DNA of 64,000 nucleotides from Streptomyces sedi. GTDB taxonomy: Bacteria > Actinomycetota > Actinomycetes > Streptomycetales > Streptomycetaceae. Shown here in pieces: positions 45,047-53,477 of the stretch. Below the pieces are notes generated by a model that did no database searches, was not told the DNA's origin, and saw only the letters and a program-made list of their open reading frames with translations. The stretch lies in the NCBI RefSeq assembly GCF_006335015.1, contig NZ_VDGT01000009.1, forward strand, positions 181,022-245,021. Reading direction: 5' to 3'. Each line of letters opens with the position of its first letter. The stretch's first letter is position 1. The position numbers and the translations under genes were made by a program.

Positions 45047-46312
45047 TCAGTGGGGCGCGCCGGTGGCGGGCTCCGGGGTGCGCCCCGGCGGGAGGCCGAT
45101 CCCGAAGCGGCGCACGCTCTCCAGCAGCGACGCCCGGCGCATGTACGCCCGCGCGCGGTCCGGGTCGGACGCGAGGGCGCGCATCTCGTCGTGGGCGGCG
45201 CGGCGGCGCGTCTCGTCGGTCTCACGCAACCGTTCGGTGTTCCGCTGGGTGTCGGCCTGCACGTACTCGACGGCGACGGCCCGCCGCCGCTCGTCGAACG
45301 CGTCCAGCTCCGCCTCCGGGTCCGCGCCGCCCTCCGCGACGCGGCCGAGGCGGCGCGCCAGGTCGACCGCGTCGTGGATGCCGCTGTTGAGGCCGACGCC
45401 TCCCATCGGGCTGTTGATGTGCGCCGCGTCCCCGATCAGCGCCACGTTTCCCACCCGGAACGTCCCGGCGACCCGCTGGTGGACCCGGTAGAGCTGCCGG
45501 TCGATGATCGGGTAACCGTCCGGCCAGGGCGCCACGCCCTGGAACTGCCGGCGCAGCGTCTCCTCGGCGAGCGCCTCGCTCTCGTCCTGCTCCGGCGGCA
45601 CCGGCCAGACCGCGCGCCAGGACTCGGGGGTGCGCAGCAGGAACAGCCACTCCCTGGGGTCGGCCACGTAGTTGACCTCGGCGATCCCGGGCAGGGCGCG
45701 GGAGAGGTCGACCGAGGTGCTGGCGATGAGGAAACGTTCCGGATAGGTGAAGCCGGTGAACTCCACGCCCAGCGCGTTGCGCACCGTGCTGCCCGCGCCG
45801 TCGGCGCCGATCACGTAGGAGCCGGTCAGCCGCTCCGTCGACCCGTCGGCCGCCCGCAGTTCGACGCCGGCACCGTCCGGCGTCCGGTCCACCCCGGTCA
45901 CCCGGCAGCCGAAGCGCAACTCCACGTTCGGGGTGGCGCGCAGCCGCTCGTGCAGCATCCGCACCAGGTGTTGCTGGTTGAGCTGGAGCCGGTAGGGGAA
46001 CGGGGTCTCGTCGGCGAGCAGCCCGAAGTCGAACGCGGCCACCAGCCCCTCGGTCCGGTCCCTGAAGTGGTAGATCGGCACGCGCAGACCCTCGGCGTGC
46101 ATCTGCTCGGCGACGCCCAGCTCGTCGAGGAGTTCGAGCGTCGCCGCATGAAAGGTGGAGGCCCGCCAGTCGGTCTTCGGCACCTCCTCGGCCTCGATCA
46201 GGACCACCGGGATGTCGAGCCGCGCCAGCCACGCGGCGGCCACCATCCCGACCGGTCCGCCCCCGACGACGAGCACCGGCCCGCCCCTGAGTCCACGCTG
46301 TTGTGCTGCCAT
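45047..46312 (-). CDS. FAD-dependent aromatic monooxygenase (3-hydroxybenzoate 6-hydroxylase type)
   Basis: A 421-aa group A flavoprotein hydroxylase. The FAD-binding GxGxxG is VLVVGGGPVG near the N-terminus, the DG motif is VIGADGAGSTVR, and the GD motif is LIGDAAHINSPMGGVGLNSG. It adds one oxygen from O2 using NAD(P)H. With gentisate dioxygenase next, the expected reaction is 3-hydroxybenzoate to gentisate, but salicylate or another phenol is possible. The ATG at 46312 was chosen because it puts the FAD motif near the N-terminus. Upstream in-frame ATGs (46342 and earlier) have no better ribosome-binding site. It is the first gene of the operon and divergent from the lactonase gene. Confidence 0.85.
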   Translation of the reverse strand: MAAQQRGLRGGPVLVVGGGPVGMVAAAWLARLDIPVVLIEAEEVPKTDWRASTFHAATLELLDELGVAEQMHAEGLRVPIYHFRDRTEGLVAAFDFGLLADETPFPYRLQLNQQHLVRMLHERLRATPNVELRFGCRVTGVDRTPDGAGVELRAADGSTERLTGSYVIGADGAGSTVRNALGVEFTGFTYPERFLIASTSVDLSRALPGIAEVNYVADPREWLFLLRTPESWRAVWPVPPEQDESEALAEETLRRQFQGVAPWPDGYPIIDRQLYRVHQRVAGTFRVGNVALIGDAAHINSPMGGVGLNSGIHDAVDLARRLGRVAEGGADPEAELDAFDERRRAVAVEYVQADTQRNTERLRETDETRRRAAHDEMRALASDPDRARAYMRRASLLESVRRFGIGLPPGRTPEPATGAPH

Positions 46313-46476
46313 GCGGCCCAATCTCTCACGGGTTCCACTCATGAGAAATAGAGCCGGAGAAACTTCTTCCATGCGGAAAATGCCTCGCCCGTTCCGAACC
46401 TCCCGCACCGGTGGCCCCAAACGGACCGCCTGGCTCTACCGTGTGAGGGCACGAACGGCGCGACGGACGGAGCGAG

Positions 46477-47520
46477 ATGGGCGACCGGCTGGTCTGTGTG
46501 GGGTCCTACACCGGGGACAGCGGCGGCTCGGGCCCCGGGCTCACCGTGCTGCGAGAGGGCCAGGACGGGGCGCTGACCACCGTCGGCGAGGCGGAGGTGT
46601 CCGGCTGCTCGTGGATCGCCTGGCACCCCTCGCTGCCGGTCGGCTACGCGGTCAACGAGCTGGACATGGGGCGCGTCACCGCGTTCACGCTGGACGCCGA
46701 GGGCGCCCCGAGGGTGCTGGACACACTGGACAGCGGCGGCGCCGCCCCCTGCCACCTCTCGGTCACGCCCGACGGGCGGCGGCTGCTGGTCGCGCACTAC
46801 GGCAGCGGCAGCGTCGCCGTGCTCGACCTCGACGAGCGCGGGACGCCCGCGCGACGCACGGAGCTGGCCGAGTTGGAGGGCTCGGGGCCGGACCGGGAAC
46901 GGCAGGAGGCGCCGCACGCCCACATGGTGACGCTGGACGCGGCCGGCACCCTGGCCACCGTGGTCGACCTGGGCACCGACACCCTCTGGTCCTACCGGCT
47001 GACCCCCGAGGGCCGGCTGGTCGACCGCACCGCCTCCCGGCTGCCGGCCGGCTGCGGCCCCCGGCAGCTGGTGCGGGCGGGCGGCGAACGGGCCTATGTG
47101 CTGACCGAGTTGACCAGCGAGCTTCTTCAGCTGACCGAGTCGGCGCCCGGAGTCTTCACGCCAGGCGCCGGCGTGCCGGCCGCCTCGGGGCCCGCGCGCA
47201 ACCACTGCGCGCAGCTCCAGCTCTCGGACGACGGCCGGCTCGGCTGGGTCTCCAACCGGGGGCCCGACACCGTCACCGTCTTCGCCCTCGACGACGGGAC
47301 GGCCCCGAGGGTGACCGCCGAGTACCCGCTGGGCGCGCCCTGGCCGCGGCACTTCTCGCTGGCGGGCGGGGGGCCGAGGGGCGCGCGCATGTACGCGGCC
47401 TCCCAGCACGGGGACGTGGTGATCGGCCTCGACCTGGACCCGGTCACCGGCGTACCGGCGGAGCGCGTGCGCCACCCGGTGGCCTCCCCCGCGTTCGTCG
47501 CGACGGTGCCCACCCGCTGA
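46477..47520 (+). CDS. Lactonase family beta-propeller (6-phosphogluconolactonase-like)
   Basis: A 347-aa seven-bladed propeller of the YbhE/Pgl lactonase family, which hydrolyses 6-phosphogluconolactone or related sugar and muconate lactones. Recognisable blades include LVCVGSYT at the N-terminus, PCHLSVTPDGRRLLVAHYG, APHAHMVTLDAAG, and GWVSNRGPDTVTVF. No signal peptide is present, so it is cytoplasmic. GGAG lies 5 nt before the ATG. It is divergent from the gentisate operon, so a lactone from aromatic degradation is also conceivable, but the sugar lactone role is the family default. Confidence 0.87.
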   Translation: MGDRLVCVGSYTGDSGGSGPGLTVLREGQDGALTTVGEAEVSGCSWIAWHPSLPVGYAVNELDMGRVTAFTLDAEGAPRVLDTLDSGGAAPCHLSVTPDGRRLLVAHYGSGSVAVLDLDERGTPARRTELAELEGSGPDRERQEAPHAHMVTLDAAGTLATVVDLGTDTLWSYRLTPEGRLVDRTASRLPAGCGPRQLVRAGGERAYVLTELTSELLQLTESAPGVFTPGAGVPAASGPARNHCAQLQLSDDGRLGWVSNRGPDTVTVFALDDGTAPRVTAEYPLGAPWPRHFSLAGGGPRGARMYAASQHGDVVIGLDLDPVTGVPAERVRHPVASPAFVATVPTR

Positions 47521-47684
47521 ACTCCCGCCGGGCGCGGGGCTGTCGGGCGGCTGGTGGTGACCGTGTGGCTGGCGGTGACCGCGTGGCCGGTGCTGTCGCA
47601 CGTCCGATACGGAGCGGTGACCGCACCTCGACCCCGTTGTCAGACCCCCGTGCCACACTGTCGGAGACCGCACGACCACGGGGG

Positions 47685-48728
47685 GTGGTGGCGTTGACGC
47701 CACGGGGTGACGAGACCGGAGGACGGCGGCGGATCGGCGCCGCGCGCGGCGCGGTGCCCGGGTACGCGCTGCTGCTGCTCGCGCTCCTCGTCGGCACGTT
47801 CCTCGCCCACCGGGAGGGGCTTCGTTCGCTGCGGCTGCTCGCGCTGGTGCTGGCCGCCCTCGCGCTGTGGCGGCTGGTGTGGCACGACCGGGCGCGGCTG
47901 ACCGTCTCCACCTCGGCGCTGCACGTGGGCCGTCCGCTGGCTGAGGAGCGGGCGGTCCCCTGGCACCACATACGGCTGATCACCGTGGACGCCGCCGGCT
48001 CCGAGGCGCTGCTGCGGGACGGCGAGCGGCTGCGGCTGCCGGCGCCGCGCGGCCATCTGACGCACGGCCCGCGGGCGTTCGGGGGGACGGTCGCCGGGCT
48101 GCGGGCGGCGATACCCGAGTCCAGGTCGGAGCAGCCCGCGTTGAGCGCGCCGCCGGCCGGCGACTGGACGCGGCGGCGGTTCGCGCTGCGCTGGGCGGCA
48201 CTCGGGCTGGCGGTGGCGGTGGCGTCGAGTTGGGCGCTGCGCCGGGACCATCCGTGGGAGGCGCCGTGGTGGCCGGGGGGCGCGGCGTTGGCGCACGCCC
48301 CCGATCCGTGCGTGGTGGCCGAGGAGAGCCTGGCCGACCTGGGCCTCGCCCGCGTGCCGGACGAGGGGCAGCCGTCGGCCACCGGGGCCGAGTCCTTCCG
48401 GGCCGAGGAGTGCCGGCTGGCGCACGCGCACGCGGAGTTCGCGCTGGCCTATCGGGTCTTCGCCTGGCGAGGCTCCGCCGAGGCCACGCCGGTGGAGGCG
48501 GCCCGTGACTGGTTCGGTTGGCTGCCGTACCACCAGGGTGCCCAGGATGTCGCGGGCACCGACTGGCGGCGCGAGGACACCCCGGGCGCGCTGGAGCTGA
48601 GCCACCGCGCGGGGAACGTGGTGGTCACCGTGGTCCGCCGGAGCTGGGCGCCGGAGGGCCAGCCGCCGGAGGCGATAGCCGAGGCGTCCCGGCTGGCCGT
48701 CGACGCCCTGGCCGCGCTCGACCGCTGA
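47685..48728 (+). CDS. Membrane protein with PH-like domain, unknown function
   Basis: A protein of about 347 aa of unknown function. Two hydrophobic helices near the N-terminus (AVPGYALLLLALLVGTFLA and LLALVLAALALWRLVW) precede a region that looks like a bacterial PH domain (LTVSTSALHVGR, VPWHHIRLITVD, LRLPAP). A third helix near residue 175 (WAALGLAVAVASSWAL) leads to an outside domain with two Cys (DPCVVAEE, ECRLAHAHAE) that could form a disulfide. The GTG at 47685 is uncertain, with a second GTG directly after. Upstream codons in the same frame belong to a shadow of the lactonase gene. No context explains it. Confidence 0.65.
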   Translation: MVALTPRGDETGGRRRIGAARGAVPGYALLLLALLVGTFLAHREGLRSLRLLALVLAALALWRLVWHDRARLTVSTSALHVGRPLAEERAVPWHHIRLITVDAAGSEALLRDGERLRLPAPRGHLTHGPRAFGGTVAGLRAAIPESRSEQPALSAPPAGDWTRRRFALRWAALGLAVAVASSWALRRDHPWEAPWWPGGAALAHAPDPCVVAEESLADLGLARVPDEGQPSATGAESFRAEECRLAHAHAEFALAYRVFAWRGSAEATPVEAARDWFGWLPYHQGAQDVAGTDWRREDTPGALELSHRAGNVVVTVVRRSWAPEGQPPEAIAEASRLAVDALAALDR

Positions 48729-48779
48729 CCGGACGCCCCCGCCGGCCCCGCCGGAGGGAACGGCAGGGACGGCGCACGC

Positions 48780-48832
48780 CGCCCGGGGGCACGGGCCGCC
48801 CGGACAGCCCACGCGGCCCGGGCCCCCGGGCG
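48780..48832. terminator. Near-perfect 20-bp hairpin between convergent genes
   Basis: Positions 48780-48799 and 48813-48832 are complementary with one mismatch, around a 13-nt loop. It sits between the membrane-protein stop and the aldo/keto reductase stop. Confidence 0.65.
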
Positions 48833-48868
48833 CCCAAGGGCTCGGGCCGTTCACACCGTTCAGGCCGC

Positions 48869-49738
48869 TCAGACGGCGGCGGACAACGCCTCGAACTGCG
48901 CGTCGGTCAGCTCCACCTCGGCAGCCGCCGCGTTGTCCTCCAGGTGGGAGACGCGGGAGGTGCCGGGGATGGGCAGCACCACGGGCGAGCGCCGCAGCAG
49001 CCAGGCGAGCGCCAGCTGGGACGGCGAGGCGTTCCGCTCGGCCGCCACCCTGGCCAGCGGCCCGTCGCCCTGGGCCAACGCGCCGGTGGCCAGGGGGAAC
49101 CACGGGATGAAGCCGAGCCCGTTGGCCTCCGCGTACTCCAGCACGTCCTCGGCGGCGCGGTCGGCGAGGTTGTAGCGGTTCTGCACGGAGACCACCGTGG
49201 CGTGCCGCGACGCCTCCTCGATCTCGGCGACGCCCACCTCGCTGAGCCCGATGTGCCGGATCTTGCCCTCGGACTGGAGCGCGGCGAGCGTGCCGAGCTG
49301 GTCGGCGAGCGGCACCTTCGGGTCGATGCGGTGCAGCTGGAGCAGGTCGATCCGCTCGACACCCAGGTGTCGCAGGCTGAGTTCGACCTGCTGCCGCAGG
49401 TACTCGGGACGCCCCACGGGCACCCAGGCGTCGGGCCCGGTGCGGGTGAAGCCCGCCTTGGTGGCGATCACCAGGTTCTCCGGGTAGGGGTGCAGGGCCC
49501 GGCGCAGCAGCAGGTCGGCCGTGAAGGGGCCGTAGGCGTCGGCCGTGTCGATCAGCGTGACGCCCAGCTCGACCGCGCGCCGCAGCACCCGCACCGCCTC
49601 CTCGGGATCGGCCGGATCACCCCAGACGCCGGGGCCGGTGAGCTGCATCGTCCCGTAGCCGAGCCGGTGCACGGGCAGGTCGCCGCCGAGCGAGTAGGTC
49701 CCCGAGCGGGCGACCGGGGCGCCGTCGGTCGTGGTCAT
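48869..49738 (-). CDS. Aldo/keto reductase
   Basis: A 289-aa NADPH-dependent reductase of the AKR (beta/alpha)8 family. The catalytic tetrad region is visible: Asp and Tyr in LIDTADAYGP, Lys in VIATKAGF, and His in LLQLHRIDP. The C-terminal cofactor loop is VLPIPGTSRVSHLEDN. Such enzymes reduce aldehydes or ketones. Members of this subgroup (YdbC-like) reduce pyridoxal or small aldehydes, but this cannot be settled here. It is a single gene. Confidence 0.9.
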   Translation of the reverse strand: MTTTDGAPVARSGTYSLGGDLPVHRLGYGTMQLTGPGVWGDPADPEEAVRVLRRAVELGVTLIDTADAYGPFTADLLLRRALHPYPENLVIATKAGFTRTGPDAWVPVGRPEYLRQQVELSLRHLGVERIDLLQLHRIDPKVPLADQLGTLAALQSEGKIRHIGLSEVGVAEIEEASRHATVVSVQNRYNLADRAAEDVLEYAEANGLGFIPWFPLATGALAQGDGPLARVAAERNASPSQLALAWLLRRSPVVLPIPGTSRVSHLEDNAAAAEVELTDAQFEALSAAV

Positions 49739-49820
49739 GCGGGCCTCCGTGAGCAGTGCGTAGCGGACGGTCTGTTCGGTCCAGGCCGTTTCCGTCGAGT
49801 CTCGCGGGGACAGCCCGGCG

Positions 49821-50582
49821 TCAACGGTAGACCCGCCCCGGCTCGGCCTGGCCCGGCGCGAGCAGCTGCGAGACCGTGACGAAGGTGTAGTCCTCCGCCT
49901 TCAGCTTCTCGATGATGCCCGGGACGGCCGGCACCGTTCCGTCGTACAGGTCGTGCAGCAGGATGATTCCGTCCCGGTCCGCGTCCTCCATGACCCGGCT
50001 CTCTATCAGGTCGGAGTCGGTGGTCTCGTAGTCCTTGGCCGTGACGCTCCAGAGGATCTGCGCGAGGCCCAGCTCCTCGCTCACCTCGCCGACGGTGTCG
50101 TCGGTGCGGCCCTGCGGCGGGCGCATCAGCGTGGGCGTGACGCCGGTCAGTTCGGCTATCGCCTCCTGGGTGCGCTCCAGTTCCTCGCGCACCTCGTCCC
50201 GGTCGATCTCGGTCAGGCGCGGGTGGGTCCAGGTGTGGTTGGCGAGCTCGTGGCCCTCGTCCACCATCCGCGTGACCAGCTCGGGGTAGGTGTCGATGTG
50301 GTTCTTGCCCAGCAGGAAGAAGGTCACCGGCACCTCCTCCTCGCGGAGGATCTCCAGCAGCTCCGGGGTGTGTTCGCTGGGCGCCGAGTCGAAGGTGAGC
50401 GCGATGCACTTCACCTCCTCGCAGTCCGGCCCCGCCGGCGCCGGCGCGTCGTCGGAGGCGTCGGCGCGGGCCTCGGACGGCGAGACGGTCTCCATCGAGC
50501 ATCCGGCCAGCGCCGCCAGGGTGACGGCGGCTGCGAGCGCGGCGCCGATCCGACGCCGCGTGCGCATGACTGTGTGTGACAT
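49821..50582 (-). CDS. Polysaccharide deacetylase-like lipoprotein (NodB homology domain)
   Basis: A 253-aa lipoprotein with lipobox LAALAGC (Cys28) and a CE4/NodB domain from residue about 58. Motif 2 is NHTWTHP, motif 3 is RPPQGRTDD, motif 4 is KDYET, and motif 5 is ILLHD. Motif 1 reads TFDSA (63-67): the catalytic-base Asp65 is present but the second Asp, normally a metal ligand in TFDDG, is Ser66. It would deacetylate peptidoglycan, chitin or xylan if active. The changed metal site makes activity doubtful. GGGGGA precedes the ATG. Confidence 0.87.
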   Translation of the reverse strand: MSHTVMRTRRRIGAALAAAVTLAALAGCSMETVSPSEARADASDDAPAPAGPDCEEVKCIALTFDSAPSEHTPELLEILREEEVPVTFFLLGKNHIDTYPELVTRMVDEGHELANHTWTHPRLTEIDRDEVREELERTQEAIAELTGVTPTLMRPPQGRTDDTVGEVSEELGLAQILWSVTAKDYETTDSDLIESRVMEDADRDGIILLHDLYDGTVPAVPGIIEKLKAEDYTFVTVSQLLAPGQAEPGRVYR

Positions 50583-50766
50583 GGGTGGTTCCCCCGTGGT
50601 GCGACGGCTCCGCCCGCACGAGGACAGGCGTCAGCACCCCGCCCCCGCGAGCGCAATGACCCGACCACACTATGACCCGAGGAAATCGATGCCACAGGGG
50701 CCCCTGGGGGAGCCGACTACGGCCCTGACCGGCCGGGCCGGGTTGTCGTGCGCGCCCCGGCGTGTG

Positions 50767-50790
50767 GTTGCTCGCGCAGTTCCCCGCGCC
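50767..50790 (+). repeat. Dispersed intergenic repeat, copy 1
   Basis: GTTGCTCGCGCAGTTCCCCG and following bases. It has the same orientation as the copy at 50950 and is inverted relative to the copy at 50856. The core GCGCAGTTCCCCGCGC is, from memory, widespread between Streptomyces genes. Confidence 0.75.
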
Positions 50791-50855
50791 CCTCGGGTGG
50801 GTGGGCGTTCGCGGTGAGGTGCGGGTTCGCGTGCGGTAGGTGGCGGCCTGCTTGG

Positions 50856-50875
50856 GGGCGCGGGGAACTGCGCGC
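50856..50875 (-). repeat. Dispersed intergenic repeat, copy 2 (inverted)
   Basis: GGGCGCGGGGAACTGCGCGC, the reverse complement of the core of copies 1 and 3. Copies 1 and 2 could pair into a long hairpin. Confidence 0.75.
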
Positions 50876-50949
50876 ATGCTGGGTGGCGGGGGCTGGTCGA
50901 CTACGGAGCTTCGTGGCCGGGTGGGTTGTCGGCGTGAGCCCGTTGGTGG

Positions 50950-50974
50950 GTTGCTCGCGCAGTTCCCCGCGCTC
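50950..50974 (+). repeat. Dispersed intergenic repeat, copy 3
   Basis: GTTGCTCGCGCAGTTCCCCG and following bases, identical to copy 1 over more than 20 positions. Confidence 0.75.
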
Positions 50975-51005
50975 CTGGTGGGGGTGGGTGGGTGCGTGCG
51001 GTGGC

Positions 51006-53174
51006 TCAGGCCAGCTCCTCGGCGGCCCGGCCCGCGACGCGGTAGGCGAGCGCGAGGATGGTCAGCACCGGGTTGACGCCGCCGTTGGTCACATGGAGCG
51101 AGGCATCGACCACCCGCACGTTGGCGTGCCCCCAGACCCTTCCCCACGGGTCGGTGACCGAGGTGGCCGGGTCGTCTCCCATCCGGCAGGTGCCCGCCTG
51201 GTGTTGGCCGGCGCTCGGCGTGGTCGCGCGCACGGTGCCGAACGGGAAGACCGCCCGGGCGCCGCTGGCCCGCAGCCAGCTCTCCGCCCGCTCCGCGAGC
51301 AGGCGCTTCCCGCCCAGGTCGGAGGGGTGCGGCCGGCCGCTGAGCCGGGCCACCGGCGTCCCGAACGCGTCCTTCACGTGCGGCGCCAGCGTCACCCTGG
51401 ACTCCGGGCTCGGGACCTCGTGCACCGGCCCGGTCACCATCGCCAGCCGGGGGTAGAGCTCCCGCAGTCCGCGGATCGCGGCCGTGCCCCAGCTGGGGAT
51501 CTGCCCCAGCGAGAGCAGCGTCTGGTACGCCTGCAGCGGCGTGGGCACGAAGTCGTTGGCGAGCATCCCGCCGCCGACCACCCCGGGGTTGTGGTGGCGG
51601 AAGTCGTTGCAGGCGATACTCGGGCCGGGCCCCACGCAGTCCTGGACCACCTCGTCGAAGAGGGCGTGCGCCCCGGCGTAGCCGTGGCCCTGGAGATGGC
51701 GGCCGACCTGGTCGTGGTTGTTGCCCAAACCCCCCGGCTCGCGTGCGGACGGACTGTTCAGCAGCAGGCGCGCGGTCTCGATCGCGCCGGCGCCCAGCAG
51801 AAACGCGCGCGCCCGCACCTGGCGCCGTTCCACGCCCCCCTCGCGTGAGGTCGCGAGGGCCACCGCGACCACCCGGCCGCCGGAGTCGGTGACCAGGTGC
51901 TCGGCGCGGACGCCGGTGACCACGTCGCAGCGGCCGGTGGCAAGGGCGCGCGGGATCACGGTGTTCCTGGTGTCGTTCTTGAAGTCGCCGGGGCAGCCGA
52001 AACCGACGCAGGCCGCGCACCCCACGCAGCCGCCGCGCCCGTTGTAGGCGGTGGAGTTGATCAGCAGCGGCACCGGCGAGGTGCTGAGCCCCAGCTCCTC
52101 CGCGCCCCTGGCGAGCGGCGCGGCGACCGCGTTGGCGCGCACGGGCGGCATGGGGTAGGGCCGGGCACGCGGGCCGGCGAAGGCGTTGCCGCGCGGGTCG
52201 CCGCTGACCCCGATCTCCCACTCGGCCCGCTCGTAGTGGGGCGCCAACTCCTCGTACGTCAACGGCCAGTCGGCGAGGCTGCTGCCCTCCGGGACGCCGT
52301 AGACGCTGGCCATCCGGAAGTCCTCGGGGCAGAACCGCCACGCCTGCGCCCCGTAGACGCGGGTGCCGCCGCCGAGGGTCATCGCGTTGTTGCTCCAACG
52401 GTGGTCGGCGGGGTGGACGATCTCCTCGCCTTCCTGGCCGGCCGCCACCCTCGGGTTGCCCTCGGCCGGTGGGCCCGCCGTCGGGTCGTAGTCGCCGTGG
52501 ACGGCGACGCGGCGCTGGCCGCGCAGGTGGTCGGCGCGGAGCCCGGCCGGGGTGAGCCAGGTGCCGCGTTCGACCAGCAGCACGCGGTGGCCGGCCTCGG
52601 CGAGCACGCAGGCGGCGACCCCGCCGCCCGCGCCCGAGCCGACGACCACGGCGTCGTAGTGGCCCGCCACCGCCTCCCAGTCGGTGACGGCGGGCGGGTC
52701 GGGTTCGGGCGCGGGCCACGGGGCGCCGTCCGGGCGTTCGCGGTAGCCGACCAGCCGCCAGCTCACGCCGTCGCGGTTGCCGCCGTTGCCCGGGTCGCCC
52801 CAGAACCCCTGGGCGCCGAGCCTGACCACGGTGCGCAGGAACTCCTCGGGGTCGGTGACGCCCCACTCGGCCCTGGCGTCGCCGGCCAGCAACTCCTCGA
52901 TCAGCACGTCCTGTTCGCCCTCGGCGAGGTCGTGGAAGGAGACGCCGCAGCTGGGGCCGCCCGCGTGGCGCGCGCAGGTCTCGTGGTCCAGCAGGCCGAG
53001 GCCGGTCTCGACCAGCGGCGCCAGGGCCGCCGCGTCCCCGGCGAGGATGCGGGGGAGGAAGGTGTCGAGCCCGGCCTCCCAGCCCGCCGGGTGGTCGTCG
53101 GCCGGGAACAGCCTGTTCACCAGTGCCCTGAGGGTGACCAACCGGTGCGGTGGGGTGGGTTGCCACGGCTCCAT
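51006..53174 (-). CDS. GMC oxidoreductase fused to a gluconate 2-dehydrogenase subunit 3-like domain
   Basis: A 722-aa protein. Residues about 8-150 resemble the small subunit 3 of gluconate/glucose dehydrogenases (RALVNRLFPADDHPAGW, FHDLAEGEQDVLIEELL). Residues about 170-722 are a GMC flavoprotein: FAD motif VVVGSGAGGGVAA (177-189), GC signature region TLGGGTRVYGAQAWR, and the C-terminal HQAGTCRMG and NVRVVDASLH with catalytic-site residues. A Cys cluster C383-x2-C386-x2-C389-x4-C394 resembles the iron-sulfur site of bacterial FAD-glucose dehydrogenase alpha subunits. The subunits are normally separate genes. No signal peptide is seen. The ATG at 53174 has GAAGGAG 5 nt upstream. It likely oxidises a sugar or alcohol. 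Confidence 0.86.
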   Translation of the reverse strand: MEPWQPTPPHRLVTLRALVNRLFPADDHPAGWEAGLDTFLPRILAGDAAALAPLVETGLGLLDHETCARHAGGPSCGVSFHDLAEGEQDVLIEELLAGDARAEWGVTDPEEFLRTVVRLGAQGFWGDPGNGGNRDGVSWRLVGYRERPDGAPWPAPEPDPPAVTDWEAVAGHYDAVVVGSGAGGGVAACVLAEAGHRVLLVERGTWLTPAGLRADHLRGQRRVAVHGDYDPTAGPPAEGNPRVAAGQEGEEIVHPADHRWSNNAMTLGGGTRVYGAQAWRFCPEDFRMASVYGVPEGSSLADWPLTYEELAPHYERAEWEIGVSGDPRGNAFAGPRARPYPMPPVRANAVAAPLARGAEELGLSTSPVPLLINSTAYNGRGGCVGCAACVGFGCPGDFKNDTRNTVIPRALATGRCDVVTGVRAEHLVTDSGGRVVAVALATSREGGVERRQVRARAFLLGAGAIETARLLLNSPSAREPGGLGNNHDQVGRHLQGHGYAGAHALFDEVVQDCVGPGPSIACNDFRHHNPGVVGGGMLANDFVPTPLQAYQTLLSLGQIPSWGTAAIRGLRELYPRLAMVTGPVHEVPSPESRVTLAPHVKDAFGTPVARLSGRPHPSDLGGKRLLAERAESWLRASGARAVFPFGTVRATTPSAGQHQAGTCRMGDDPATSVTDPWGRVWGHANVRVVDASLHVTNGGVNPVLTILALAYRVAGRAAEELA

Positions 53175-53477
53175 CGGTACTCCTTCGGTTCGACGCCGAA
53201 CGGTGGGCGGGCCGTCGTCCCGGCGGCCACACGGCACCCCAGCACATCAAACCCCGGGTGCCGGGCGGACCACCATGGTCGACTTCCCACCGAAAGTGGT
53301 CCCCGGCACGGTGGGGTCACGCCAACGGGGCGCGCGGCGACGGCGGATCGGGACGCGCTGACGCCCGCGGCCCCGGACGTCCGCCCGACGGCCGGTGATC
53401 ACCACTGACTGCCGTTGACCGTTAACGTTGGCTGCTGGCTGCCGGCTGCCGGCTGCCGGGCGATCGCCACCGATCGC
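53175..53477. other. 303-bp intergenic region
   Basis: No gene is supported. It holds the perfect palindrome GGTGATCACC (53394-53403), a short AT-richer GTTAACG/GTTGACC stretch near 53414-53428, and a 7-bp tandem repeat (next entry). The promoter of the GMC gene probably lies here, and the palindrome is a candidate operator. Confidence 0.6.
53431..53458 (+). repeat. 7-bp tandem repeat
   Basis: Four head-to-tail units of GCTGCCG (the first is GCTGCTG) just beyond the 3' end of the ynfA-like gene. A short microsatellite with no assigned role. Confidence 0.85.

Larger units (their letters stand above)
50583..51005. other. 423-bp intergenic region with dispersed repeats
   Basis: No gene is supported here. 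The stretch holds three copies of a short GC palindrome-like repeat, described separately, set in G-rich sequence with simple GTGGG and GGTGG slippage. The promoter of the deacetylase gene must lie at its left side. Confidence 0.7.

Noticed and set aside
42923..46351. 1142-codon plus-strand open frame
   Set aside because: Antisense shadow of three well-defined gentisate genes. The composition is Gly/Val/Arg/Ala only, as expected from GC-rich antisense DNA.
46367..46378. TTCC-ATGC-GGAA symmetry before the gentisate operon as an IclR operator
   Set aside because: The arms are only 4 bp and do not resemble the repeat at the iclR start. Too weak to list as a feature.
46155..47684. N-terminal extension of the membrane protein at 47685
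   Set aside because: The same frame is open upstream but is antisense to the monooxygenase and out of frame with the lactonase. The sequence is low-complexity.
49735..53250. 1171-codon minus-strand open frame
   Set aside because: It runs through the GMC gene, an intergenic repeat region and the deacetylase gene in a different frame, so it is a shadow.
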